Shown one piece after another: positions 34,091-41,931 of a stretch of 41,931 nt of DNA. The first letter of the stretch is position 1. Each line of letters begins with the position of its first letter. A model generated the notes under the pieces. The model did no database searches. It was given only the letters and a program-made list of their open reading frames with translations, and was not told the DNA's origin. The stretch is from UBA5359 sp002410925 [NCBI: bacterium UBP13_UBA5359] (GTDB lineage Bacteria; UBP13; UBA5359), in contig DHPR01000015.1 in assembly GCA_002410925.1 (NCBI GenBank), positions 29,803 to 71,733 on the forward strand. Reading direction: 5' to 3'. A program made the position numbers and the translations under genes.

Positions 34091-34119
34091 TTGTTTGGCC
34101 ATATTTAGTATGCTATAAT
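34091..34119 (+). promoter_or_regulatory. Extended -10 promoter of ftsH
   Basis: TTGTTT (34091-34096), a 17-base spacer ending in TGC, and a perfect TATAAT (34114-34119) form an extended -10 promoter. Transcription would start near 34126, about 34 bases before the ftsH TTG. No sigma-32 type heat-shock motif is evident. Confidence 0.7.
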
Positions 34120-34159
34120 GTTCCGGTGATTTTACTGGTTAAATGATGGAGGATATCAG

Positions 34160-36034
34160 TTGAAGATCGATACAAAGAAATTAGCGCTCTTTTCGCTTGT
34201 TGCGGCGTTGCTTTTGCTCTTTGTTGCAAACTTTCGAGCTGCCAGGAAGCAAGAGAATAATATAACCTATACGCAGTTTATGACCAGCGTAAGCGAAAAG
34301 AAGGTCGATAAGGTAAAAATTATCGATGATGAAATACGCGGCGTTACCAAAGACGGCAAGCAATTTATTGCTATTATGCCTTTTGAGGACAGCAGGTTGC
34401 CGCAAATGCTGCAACAGCATGGAGTCAGCGTCGAGGGTGGAAGGCATCAAACCGGCTGGTGGGAGACACCGCTCTTCCAGATGATATTGTTTGCCGGTAT
34501 TTTTGCCGTCTTATGGCTCTTTATTATCAAGCAGGCACAAAGTTCCAACTCTCAAGCTATGATGTTTGGGCGCAGCCGTGCCAAGATGTTATCGGAAAAC
34601 TGGGAGAAGGTAATCTTTGATGATGTGGCCGGCGTCGACGAGGCTAAGCAGGAATTGCAAGAGGTAGTGGAGTTCCTTAAGGACAGGAAGAAATTCCAGG
34701 TGCTTGGAGCTAAAATACCCAAAGGTGTTCTGCTGCTCGGCCCTCCCGGATCAGGAAAAACATTGCTCTCTCGGGCTATAGCAGGAGAGGCGGAAGTGCC
34801 GTTTTTTTATATAAGCGGTTCAGATTTCGTCGAGATGTTTGTCGGTGTAGGAGCGTCACGAGTCAGAGATCTCTTCGCTCAGGCGAAGGAGAATGCTCCC
34901 TGTATCATCTTTATAGATGAGATAGATGCCGTAGGCCGCCAGCGAGGAACCGGTCTGGGCGGCGGCCACGATGAGAGGGAGCAGACGCTTAACCAGCTTC
35001 TGGTAGAGATGGATGGCTTTGATCCCAACCTGGGAGTTGTGCTGGTGGCTGCCACTAACAGGCCGGATGTTCTGGATCCTGCGTTGCTGCGCCCGGGGCG
35101 TTTTGACAGAAGAGTGGTTGTTGATAATCCTGATGTCGTCGGACGGCATGGTATTCTCAAAGTGCATATTAAGGGTAAGCCGATGGCTGAGGATGTTGAT
35201 CTGGAGGTTCTGGCACGGCGGACTCCGGGGTTTTCCGGAGCGGATCTGGCTAATTTAGTGAATGAGGCTGCTCTGTTAGCTGCCAAGCGCAACAGAACAA
35301 ATATATCGATGGCTGAATTCGAAGCTTCCATCGATAAGCTTATTGCCGGCCCAGAGCGCAAAAGCAGGGTCATCAATGATCGTGAAAAGGAGATTATAGC
35401 CTTTCACGAGGCCGGGCATGCCCTGGTAGCCAGGAGAATGCCCACCGCCGATCCGGTGCATAAGATTTCTATTTTGCCGCGTGGCATGGCTCTGGGGTAT
35501 ACTATGCAATTGCCTACGGAGGATACGTATCTCACCGCCAAATCTTATCTTAAGGATCAGATTGCCATTCTTCTGGCGGGGCGGGTGTCTGAAGAGCAGC
35601 GTTTCAACGATATAACTACCGGTGCTCAAAATGATTTGGAGAGGGCGACGGAGATTGCCAGACGAATGGTCTGTACCTTCGGTATGAGCGAGGAGCTCGG
35701 ACCTGTAACCTTTGGTCGTAAGCAGGGTCAGGTATTTCTGGGGCGCGATCTGGTAGAGGAACGCAATTACAGCGATGAAATTGCCAGAAAAATAGATGCT
35801 GAGATAAAGCGTTTGCTGCTTGAAGGATATGAGCGTGCCGGCAAGATTCTGGAAGAGGAGAAGGATCTTCTGCATCTGATATCGGCTCAGCTTCTGGAAA
35901 AGGAGACGCTGGAGGGCGATCTGCTGGAAGAGTTGCTTGAAGGGCGTTATGCAGGGGTGGCTGTCAGCGATGATACCGATGCGGTAGAGAAAGACGCTGT
36001 CGGCGGCGAAGCTGTGCAGGAAGGCAGCAATTAA
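34160..36034 (+). CDS. ftsH: ATP-dependent zinc metalloprotease FtsH
   Basis: Membrane-anchored AAA+ protease for membrane-protein quality control. The 624-residue protein has membrane helix 1 at about 8-24, an extracytoplasmic domain to about 103, and helix 2 at about 106-123. The AAA module has Walker A GPPGSGKT at 194-201, Walker B IIFIDEID ending at 256, the pore motif FVG, and the second region of homology with RPGRFDRR. The M41 peptidase domain has HEAGH at 416-420. The C terminus is acidic ([10 protein letters not shown]). The start is TTG 34160 behind GGAGG. It has its own promoter and a strong terminator, so it is a one-gene unit. Confidence 0.98.
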   Translation: MKIDTKKLALFSLVAALLLLFVANFRAARKQENNITYTQFMTSVSEKKVDKVKIIDDEIRGVTKDGKQFIAIMPFEDSRLPQMLQQHGVSVEGGRHQTGWWETPLFQMILFAGIFAVLWLFIIKQAQSSNSQAMMFGRSRAKMLSENWEKVIFDDVAGVDEAKQELQEVVEFLKDRKKFQVLGAKIPKGVLLLGPPGSGKTLLSRAIAGEAEVPFFYISGSDFVEMFVGVGASRVRDLFAQAKENAPCIIFIDEIDAVGRQRGTGLGGGHDEREQTLNQLLVEMDGFDPNLGVVLVAATNRPDVLDPALLRPGRFDRRVVVDNPDVVGRHGILKVHIKGKPMAEDVDLEVLARRTPGFSGADLANLVNEAALLAAKRNRTNISMAEFEASIDKLIAGPERKSRVINDREKEIIAFHEAGHALVARRMPTADPVHKISILPRGMALGYTMQLPTEDTYLTAKSYLKDQIAILLAGRVSEEQRFNDITTGAQNDLERATEIARRMVCTFGMSEELGPVTFGRKQGQVFLGRDLVEERNYSDEIARKIDAEIKRLLLEGYERAGKILEEEKDLLHLISAQLLEKETLEGDLLEELLEGRYAGVAVSDDTDAVEKDAVGGEAVQEGSN

Positions 36035-36040
36035 GATAGA

Positions 36041-36078
36041 ACGCCTCAAGGCGTAATCACGCCTTGAGGCGTTTTTTT
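36041..36078 (+). terminator. Strong rho-independent terminator after ftsH
   Basis: A perfect 13-base GC-rich stem (ACGCCTCAAGGCG and its reverse complement) closes a six-base loop (36054-36059) and leads into seven T residues (36072-36078), seven bases after the ftsH stop codon. Confidence 0.96.
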
Positions 36079-36128
36079 GCGCTTGAAGCAGGCGGTTGCA
36101 GCCTGCATAAAGCAAGGAGAGGATCCTG

Positions 36129-37037
36129 TTGAAGAAGCTGGTGGAATGCATTCCTAATTTCAGTGAGGGGCGTTCCCTCGAGGTTGTGAAAAGGCTTGTC
36201 GATATCGTCAGATCCGGCGGCGTAGAGCTACTCGATTATTCATCAGACCCGGATCATAACCGTACTGTTATAACCTATGCCGGCGATATGAAAGATGTTG
36301 TTGAGACAGCCTTCAAGCTGGCTCGGCAGGCGATGGCGGAGATAGATATATGCTTTCACAGCGGTGTCCATCCTCGCATCGGTGCGTTGGATGTTTTGCC
36401 CTTGGTGCCGCTGGGGAACACTACTCTTGACGATTGCATATCGGCAGTGCGCAAACTTGGCAAACGGCTGGGAAAAGAATTGCAATTGCCCGTATACTAC
36501 TACGGCTGTGCCGCCAGGGATGCTTCGCGTGCCAGGCTTTCCGATTTAAGGCGAGGTGGCTTGGAGGGGCTGAAAGAACGTATGCTGCATAATCCGGACT
36601 GGCGTCCGGATGAAGGCCCCGAGTATCTTCACCCCACAGCCGGTGCTGCGGCACTGGGTGTCAGAAAACCGTTGATTGCTTATAACGTCAATCTGCTGTC
36701 CGATGATTTGAAAGCAGCGCAACGCATTGCAGCTCATATCAGAGAGAGCGGCGGAGGATTGCATGGTGTCGATGCTCTGGGCGTAAGGCTGGCTGAGGCC
36801 GGTATGGTTCAGGTCACGGTGAATTTGCGTGACGCAGGGCTCACCTCTTTGGATATGATTTATGATGCTATCTGTGCCGCCGCAGACGAAGAGGGCATAA
36901 GGGTCGACGGCGGTGAGCTCGTTGGAATGGTTCCGTTAGATGAGGTAATGCGTATATTCGGCCGGGCTACCGGTCTGCCCGGCATTGGCCCGGAACGCGT
37001 ATTGGAGTGGAAACTGAAAGAACGAGTCGGGTTTTAA
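36129..37037 (+). CDS. ftcD: Glutamate formimidoyltransferase
   Basis: Transfers a formimino (or formyl) group between glutamate and tetrahydrofolate. The 302-residue protein covers only the two FTCD transferase subdomains: VECIPNFSEGR at the start, DYSSDPDHNRTVITYAG, HSGVHPRIGALDVLPLVP, YYYGCAARD, GPEYLHPTAGAAALGVRKPLIAYNVNL and GVDALGVRLAEAGMVQVTVNL. The cyclodeaminase domain is absent and no histidine-degradation genes are near. It may act in 5-formyl-THF disposal or use an unlinked cyclodeaminase. It starts with TTG at 36129 behind AAGGAGA. A six-base-pair hairpin (36088-36106) lies in its leader. Confidence 0.95.
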   Translation: MKKLVECIPNFSEGRSLEVVKRLVDIVRSGGVELLDYSSDPDHNRTVITYAGDMKDVVETAFKLARQAMAEIDICFHSGVHPRIGALDVLPLVPLGNTTLDDCISAVRKLGKRLGKELQLPVYYYGCAARDASRARLSDLRRGGLEGLKERMLHNPDWRPDEGPEYLHPTAGAAALGVRKPLIAYNVNLLSDDLKAAQRIAAHIRESGGGLHGVDALGVRLAEAGMVQVTVNLRDAGLTSLDMIYDAICAAADEEGIRVDGGELVGMVPLDEVMRIFGRATGLPGIGPERVLEWKLKERVGF

Positions 37038-37122
37038 CGTCCGATGATCGTCAGATCGATGGAGAACAAGGGTTTTAAAATATTTGAAGAGAATATATTA
37101 GTGATCAGAAAGGAGTGCTACG

Positions 37123-38475
37123 ATGGAAATAAGAAAATTCGAACTTCCCCAGAATGAGATGCCGGGTAGTTGGTATAATGTAGCGGCCGATCTGCCGGCG
37201 CCGATGCAACCCTCACTGCATCCAGGCACACATCAGCCCCTGGGTCCGGAGGACCTGGCGCCGATATTTCCAATGGAGCTTATTGAGCAGGAGGTCAGCA
37301 CAGAGAGATGGATAGATATACCGGGCGCGGTTATGGATGCCTATAGCCTCTGGCGGCCTACGCCTCTCTTTCGTGCCATAAACCTGGAGAAACGTCTTAA
37401 AACACCGGCCAAGATATTTTTTAAATATGAAGGCACCAGTCCGGCGGGCAGCCATAAACCCAATACTGCCGTGGCGCAGGCATACTACAACAAGAAAGCC
37501 GGTGTAAAGAGAATTACGACAGAGACGGGTGCCGGGCAATGGGGATGTGCGCTATCCTTTGCATGTAATACCTTCGGTCTGGATTGTAAAGTATTTATGG
37601 TAAAAGTAAGTTATAATCAGAAGCCTTACCGCAAGTTTATGATGCAGCTCTGGGGAAGCGAGGTTATACCGAGCCCCAGCAATATGACAGAATCAGGCCG
37701 CCGTATACTGGATAAAGACCCTATGAGCAATGGCAGCCTCGGTGTGGCTATCAGTGAAGCGGTGGAGGAAGCCGTTAAGGACAAACATACCAAATATGCG
37801 CTGGGAAGTGTCTTGAATCATGTATTGCTTCATCAAACCATCATAGGGCTTGAGGCTAAAAAGCAGATGGAGATGGCCGGAGCATACCCCGATATCCTCA
37901 TCGGCTGCGCCGGCGGAGGCAGTAATTTTGGCGGGCTGGTCTTTCCATTTGTTCCCGATAAAATGGCCGGCAAAGATATCAGGATAGTGGCCGTAGAGCC
38001 GGCAGCCTGTCCTACGCTGACCAGAGGCTTCTATCGCTATGACTTTGGCGATGTGGCTAGTCTTACTCCGCTGATGAAGATGTATACTCTGGGACATTCC
38101 TTTATGCCTCCCGGAATACATGCCGGCGGATTGCGTTATCATGGAATGTCTCCGCTGGTAAGCCTGCTTTACGAGCACAAAGTGATGGAAGCCATATCCT
38201 ATCCGCAGCTTCCGGTGTTTGAGGCGGCAATTCTCTTTGCCAATGAAGAGGGGATCGTCCCGGCTCCTGAATCGTCGCATGCCATTAAGGCGGCAATAGA
38301 TGAGGCAGTGGCTTGCAGGGAGAGTGGACAGGGCAAGAACATTCTTTTCAATCTTAGTGGAAATGGCCAGCTGGATTTGGCCTCGTACGATGCTTATCTG
38401 TCCGGTAAGTTAGAGGATTATGAGTATCCGCAGGAAGCGATAGATGCTGCCATGTGCGAGGTTCCGGTTATTTGA
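37123..38475 (+). CDS. trpB: TrpB2-type tryptophan synthase beta chain
   Basis: PLP enzyme making tryptophan from indole and serine. The 450-residue protein is longer than TrpB1 (about 400) and has TrpB2 hallmarks: an extended N terminus with [10 protein letters not shown] and WRPTPLFRA. The PLP lysine is Lys112 in [11 protein letters not shown] (TrpB1 has a GAHK-type motif), followed by [32 protein letters not shown] and PAPESSHA. No trpA or other trp gene is in the window, so it may salvage free indole or serve a TrpA encoded elsewhere. AAAGGAG precedes ATG 37123. No T-box or leader peptide is seen upstream. Confidence 0.95.
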   Translation: MEIRKFELPQNEMPGSWYNVAADLPAPMQPSLHPGTHQPLGPEDLAPIFPMELIEQEVSTERWIDIPGAVMDAYSLWRPTPLFRAINLEKRLKTPAKIFFKYEGTSPAGSHKPNTAVAQAYYNKKAGVKRITTETGAGQWGCALSFACNTFGLDCKVFMVKVSYNQKPYRKFMMQLWGSEVIPSPSNMTESGRRILDKDPMSNGSLGVAISEAVEEAVKDKHTKYALGSVLNHVLLHQTIIGLEAKKQMEMAGAYPDILIGCAGGGSNFGGLVFPFVPDKMAGKDIRIVAVEPAACPTLTRGFYRYDFGDVASLTPLMKMYTLGHSFMPPGIHAGGLRYHGMSPLVSLLYEHKVMEAISYPQLPVFEAAILFANEEGIVPAPESSHAIKAAIDEAVACRESGQGKNILFNLSGNGQLDLASYDAYLSGKLEDYEYPQEAIDAAMCEVPVI

Positions 38476-38566
38476 GAGAGCACCTGAAATGCTGAGAGAG
38501 TCGTGGAGCACGGAGTAATTTCTTTGAAAACTAGAGTTTCTTTGTAAGCCGGAAGGTTGATAATTG

Positions 38567-39778
38567 ATGCGTCTTTGCAAGATAATGATTGTTGCAGTTT
38601 TTCTACTGGTGGGATGGGGAGAGGCTATCGGGATGGCGGCTACCCATATCGATAAAGCCAGGGAGTATGCCGCCTGCGGCTTGCTGGATAAAGCTGTGAG
38701 CGAGTATCGTGCTGCTCTGCAGGAGAATCCTGCAGATGAATCTCTCTGTTCGGAAATGTCCGATTTGGAATACAGGCTGCTGAAAAGCAGGCTGCCTATT
38801 GATAACAATCTGCGGCCTGCTAACGCCACATCGGGATTTAAAGATTACAGAGGTGCCTTTGCGGAGTGGTCCGGCAGGGTAAGGTGCCTGCTTCAATCCG
38901 AACCGCAGCTAATCTATCAGGTGGATATCGAAGGTCTTACCATCAATCTGGCTTCAGCATTGAATTACGAAGAGCTATCCCCCGGCAGAGCCGTCACAGT
39001 TATCGTTAAGATTCCCTATTCATCTGATAAAATTACGCCGGAGGTTGTGGCTGTGACGGCACAGGCACCGGCGAGAATAATTCCGGTTGTGGATGATATG
39101 GGTGCACTTCGGCTTCATGCTATGCGGGAGGATTATGAGGAATATAAGCCTCAGGAGGTTATTCCCGCTAATGATCCGCCGGTAAAACGGGTAACTGCCG
39201 CCAGTCGCCAATCAATGAAAAGGGTGGAAACCGTTCCAGGGAGGTCATCTGCTTTAGGCAGCAAACATAACAATCCACCAAGCGGCGAACAAGGCAGAAG
39301 TGAAGACTTTTATATAAAAGCCTATGCAGCAGCAGTTAAGCGTTTCAACACACGTCTTTCTAAGAAGGATGCGGAAAAGATAGCTGCTGATGTCCTTCGT
39401 CATTCTGCACAATACAATATTGACCCGCGTCTCATCATGGCGGTACTGGCTGTAGAATCAAGCTTCAATCCAACGGCGACCTCCTCTGCAGGCGCAGCCG
39501 GATTGGGGCAGCTGATGCCTGCCACGGCGGCGGGAATAGGTATTACCGATAGATACGATCCGTCTCAGAGCATTTGGGGAGCAGTCAGAATTCTTAAAGG
39601 ACACATGGATAAATGGAGCGAAAAGGGCAAGGATCTTCAGCATGCGCTGGCACTGGCTTGCTATAATGCCGGCCCCGGAGCGGTAAATAAATATGGAGGA
39701 ATACCTCCTTATAGAGAGACACAAAATTATATCCGAAAGGTTATGTCTCTTTACAATCTCTTTTGTGGAGCACGTTGA
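38567..39778 (+). CDS. Secreted SLT-family lytic transglycosylase
   Basis: About 403 residues. An N-terminal hydrophobic segment (about 5-25) is a signal peptide or anchor. Residues about 28-70 look like one or two TPR helices (AREYAACGLLDKAVSEYRAAL). A middle region of roughly 170 residues is unassigned, and a polar linker with many Ser/Pro/Gly ends near 245. The C-terminal SLT/GEWL domain (about 250-403) has the catalytic Glu in VLAVESSFNP, then AAGLGQLMPATA, ILKGHMDKW and ACYNAGPGAVNKYGG. It would cleave peptidoglycan glycan strands in the periplasm. TTG 38564 and ATG 38567 are both possible starts behind GGAAGG. The SLT domain is clear; the front half is not typical of MltC or Slt70. Confidence 0.9.
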   Translation: MRLCKIMIVAVFLLVGWGEAIGMAATHIDKAREYAACGLLDKAVSEYRAALQENPADESLCSEMSDLEYRLLKSRLPIDNNLRPANATSGFKDYRGAFAEWSGRVRCLLQSEPQLIYQVDIEGLTINLASALNYEELSPGRAVTVIVKIPYSSDKITPEVVAVTAQAPARIIPVVDDMGALRLHAMREDYEEYKPQEVIPANDPPVKRVTAASRQSMKRVETVPGRSSALGSKHNNPPSGEQGRSEDFYIKAYAAAVKRFNTRLSKKDAEKIAADVLRHSAQYNIDPRLIMAVLAVESSFNPTATSSAGAAGLGQLMPATAAGIGITDRYDPSQSIWGAVRILKGHMDKWSEKGKDLQHALALACYNAGPGAVNKYGGIPPYRETQNYIRKVMSLYNLFCGAR

Positions 39779-39920
39779 GGCAATTCGCAGAGTATACAAA
39801 ACATGGTGTATATGGTAAAATAGTTACCGGTGTTTGGCCGCAGAAACCATTGCTAAATCAGCATTATAGCGATGGAGCAGCCGCTAAGAGGTTTTTATTG
39901 CTTTGCGGTGGTTTTGTATA

Positions 39921-39939
39921 GTCAGGCGCTTTGCCTGAC
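39921..39939 (+). other. Leader hairpin ahead of sigH
   Basis: GTCAGGC and GCCTGAC form a perfect seven-base stem around a five-base loop. It ends seven bases before the GAGGAG ribosome-binding site of sigH, so it lies in the leader and could influence translation. There is no T-run, so it is not a terminator. Confidence 0.4.
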
Positions 39940-39958
39940 AGGAATGAGGAGTATAGTC

Positions 39959-40618
39959 ATGTGTCCTGTACCGGTTATTTTGCGTGATCTGGAGAAGAAA
40001 AGATATAAGCATATGACCGATATGGAGATTGCTACTGCTGCCCAAAACGGTGATTCCAAGGCTGTGGAGTATCTGCTTAGCAAATATAGAAATCTGGTGC
40101 GCATGAGAGTTAAGTCCTATTTCCTCCTTGGCGCAGAGCGTGAGGATATCGTCCAGGAAGGCATGATAGGGCTGTATAAGGCTATTCGCGATTACAGAGG
40201 CGATAAGCTGACATCATTCAGATCATTTGCAGATTTATGCATTACCCGCCAGGTAATAACGGCCATCAAGACGGCTACGCGTCAGAAGAATATTCCGCTT
40301 AATTCGGCTATGTCGCTTGATAAACCTGTATTTGATGATGAATCCAATCGCACATTAGCAGATCTTTACCTTACTGAAACGGTTTGCAATCCTGAAGAGA
40401 AGTATGTTAATGATGAAGTTATGGCGCAGGTAAAACAGAAGCTCAAAGAGGCTTTGAGCGAGCTGGAGTGGAAGGTTTTGCTCTCCTATCTCGAAGGGAA
40501 GTCTTATCGTGAAATGGCGGAAGAGCTCAACCAAGGTGTTAAATCCGTTGATAATGCGCTTTTCAGAATAAAGCGCAAGGTAGCCAACAAGCTCTGCATC
40601 AATTTAAATACTAAGTAA
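39959..40618 (+). CDS. sigH: RNA polymerase sigma factor, SigH/Spo0H type
   Basis: Alternative sigma-70-family factor of 219 residues. Region 2 is strikingly close to Bacillus SigH: YFLLGAEREDIVQEGMIGLYKAIRDY at about 54-79, SFADLCITRQVITAIKTATRQKNIPLNS at about 89-116, and MSLDKPVFDDESNRTL. Region 4 has a helix-turn-helix with LEGKSYREMAEELNQGVKSVDNALFRIKRK at about 175-205. The frame opens at 39872, but ATG 39959, seven bases after GAGGAG, is the convincing start. SigH directs transition-phase, competence and early sporulation genes in Firmicutes; its targets here are unknown. It sits between a lytic transglycosylase and an exported Ig-like protein, with no anti-sigma gene visible. Confidence 0.93.
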   Translation: MCPVPVILRDLEKKRYKHMTDMEIATAAQNGDSKAVEYLLSKYRNLVRMRVKSYFLLGAEREDIVQEGMIGLYKAIRDYRGDKLTSFRSFADLCITRQVITAIKTATRQKNIPLNSAMSLDKPVFDDESNRTLADLYLTETVCNPEEKYVNDEVMAQVKQKLKEALSELEWKVLLSYLEGKSYREMAEELNQGVKSVDNALFRIKRKVANKLCINLNTK

Positions 40619-40674
40619 ATCGGATAAAATAAAGAGCTATATAATATCTGATAACAGGGAGGGAGGTGAGATAT

Positions 40675-41931
40675 TTGAAAAGAGTATGCAAACGCGAATT
40701 GGCAATCCTTATAATGGCTTCTGTTTTTCTGTTTGCTGCAGGCAGTATTATTGGGCTAACGGCCGTCAAAGCAGGTGATACGCCGATCTCACTTTACATC
40801 GTTTCTCCGAAGAACGGCGCAACCGTTGCAGGAGATACGACCCTGGTGAAAGTGGCTTATAATTGTCAGCTGCAGCCTATCGTTTCTCTTGAATTGTATG
40901 TGGATGACAGGTTCTATGATATATATCAGCTGCTGAGGCCGGGAATGCAGGGAGAGTATGAGTTCAGATGGAATACTCTCTCCTGTTCACAGGGCGTTCA
41001 TAAATTACGTATCAATGCGTATGATGCCGGCGGTAATGTTGCCGTAACGGAGATAAAAGTGAATGTCGGCGCAGGAACCGCCGTTCCTCCTCCTGATTCC
41101 GAAAAGAGGTCCTCCTCATCGGAAGATATAGATGAGGATAGCGATAGGCCGGGCGAGGATTCATCAGCAGCTCCGGCTACGCCCGCAGAGACAGAGCCCA
41201 TGGTAAAGATAATCGAGCCTCGTGCAGATTCACGCGTGACCGGCATGGTTGAGGTTGTTGTTTCCATCAGTGACATGGATGATTTTAAATATATGATCTT
41301 CTATGTTGACGGCAAGCTTAAGAAAATAAGCAACGTCGCTCCTTTCAGATATGAATGGAATTCGGACAGGGAGATGCCCGGCCGGCATAAGCTATCTGTC
41401 AGGGCGTATACTGAAGCCGGAACTGTGATAACCGGCGATTGCCAGATATGGGTAAGAGCTGAACCGCCGGTTGCTCAGGCCGACATCAAGCCGGCGGCCG
41501 AAACCCTGACCTCAAACGTAAACGGACCGGAAACAAATATTCCGCAGGTGAGAGGTGCTGAAGTATCTGCCGCAAAGCCTGAAGCCGCTGATGCTCCCAA
41601 AGCATCGATTGATGTCGTCAATTCAGCCGTCAATACGGACGGCGATGCTAAGATAGCATTCAGTATGACGAATAACCGAATATCCAATCCGCTGTTGCCG
41701 GGGCTGAAATCACCAACAATCGGTGCCGCATCAGCCGCCGTAGCTCAGGCGCCCGCTGCGGAAGCCCGCTTCAAGGATGCGATAAGAGAATCATATGCCG
41801 CAAGAGTTGATGCCAAAAACCTGGCTGTTGAAATGGATTACAGCTCTGTTTCCGAAGTGCAGCCCTCGGCTCCATCTCTGCCATCAAGAGGCATGCCGCA
41901 GGTAACAGTGCCGGCAGCGACTGCTCGGAAG
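40675..41931 (+). CDS. Exported Ig-like-domain protein, truncated at window edge
   Basis: An open frame of 419 codons starts at TTG 40675, behind GGGAGGTGAG (about 40660-40670), and runs off the right edge without a stop. Residues about 8-33 form a signal peptide or anchor (LAILIMASVFLFAAG). Two bacterial Ig-like domains follow, each with the pattern of an opening proline-rich strand, a YVDDRF/YVDGKL hairpin and an FRWNT/YEWNS strand: about 37-131 and about 176-263. A charged Ser/Asp/Glu linker separates them (about 138-165). From about 265 onward the sequence is Ala/Pro-rich with low complexity. The C-terminal function is out of view; a peptidoglycan-binding or surface-anchoring module is possible. 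A TATAAT at 40640-40645 may be its -10 box, but no matching -35 is seen. Confidence 0.85.
   Translation, partial: MKRVCKRELAILIMASVFLFAAGSIIGLTAVKAGDTPISLYIVSPKNGATVAGDTTLVKVAYNCQLQPIVSLELYVDDRFYDIYQLLRPGMQGEYEFRWNTLSCSQGVHKLRINAYDAGGNVAVTEIKVNVGAGTAVPPPDSEKRSSSSEDIDEDSDRPGEDSSAAPATPAETEPMVKIIEPRADSRVTGMVEVVVSISDMDDFKYMIFYVDGKLKKISNVAPFRYEWNSDREMPGRHKLSVRAYTEAGTVITGDCQIWVRAEPPVAQADIKPAAETLTSNVNGPETNIPQVRGAEVSAAKPEAADAPKASIDVVNSAVNTDGDAKIAFSMTNNRISNPLLPGLKSPTIGAASAAVAQAPAAEARFKDAIRESYAARVDAKNLAVEMDYSSVSEVQPSAPSLPSRGMPQVTVPAATARK

Noticed and set aside
38476-38560. CTGAGAG motif resembling part of a TPP riboswitch upstream of the transglycosylase
   Set aside because: The rest of the thi-box consensus is missing and the downstream gene has no link to thiamine.

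Overview
The window is about 42 kb of gene-dense bacterial chromosome (36 protein genes, two of them cut by the window edges, and one tRNA) with short intergenic gaps. Nearly all genes lie on the + strand; the one - strand gene is a membrane protein at 10137-12011. The organism looks like a diderm. A PilP-like protein and a PilQ-type secretin open the window, and secretins require an outer membrane. It also carries a sigma-H/Spo0H-type sigma factor and ArgR, which are best known from Firmicutes. The gene order around cdaA-glmM-acpS-nnr-CBS and hom-thrC-apgM recalls Desulfobacterota (from memory). This mixture suggests an uncultured or deep-branching diderm lineage; I cannot name the phylum from sequence alone. 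TTG start codons are unusually common.

Region by region: (1) 1-4736 holds the end of a type IV pilus operon (PilP-like, PilQ), then aroC and a fused shikimate kinase/3-dehydroquinate synthase, the widespread pil-aro linkage. (2) 4681-13978 is an envelope polysaccharide and lipid-linked sugar region. It has a DPPR-synthase-like UbiA prenyltransferase, a fusion of a decayed WecA/MraY-like membrane domain to a WecG/TagA glycosyltransferase, a small EmrE-like transporter, UDP-glucose dehydrogenase, an RMD-like SDR enzyme, a GT-C-type membrane protein on the - strand, a DPM1-like GT2 and a GT4. (3) 14008-22515 is a complete arginine operon, argC-J-B-D-F-R-G-H. Its promoter is overlaid by what looks like a tandem pair of ARG boxes, and the repressor gene sits inside the operon. 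(4) 22742-23968 is an AT-rich MFS exporter gene.

(5) 24023-28789 carries cdaA (c-di-AMP synthase), glmM, acpS, nnr (NAD(P)HX repair) and a two-CBS-domain protein, tightly packed and lacking the usual cdaR. (6) 28876-29050 is a tRNA-Met(CAT) unit with a consensus promoter and a terminator. (7) 29084-34063 carries hom, thrC, an apgM-family gene that probably supplies the missing homoserine kinase, and tilS. (8) 34091-36078 is ftsH with its own promoter and a textbook terminator. (9) 36129-41931 holds ftcD, a TrpB2-type tryptophan synthase beta chain, a secreted lytic transglycosylase, sigH, and the start of an exported Ig-like-domain protein that runs off the right edge.

I see no CRISPR array, phage, insertion sequence or recognisable defence island. 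The most unusual items are the pseudo-WecA/TagA fusion, the ArgR operator layout, the likely non-orthologous homoserine kinase, cdaA without cdaR, and a sigma-H gene in an apparently diderm genome.
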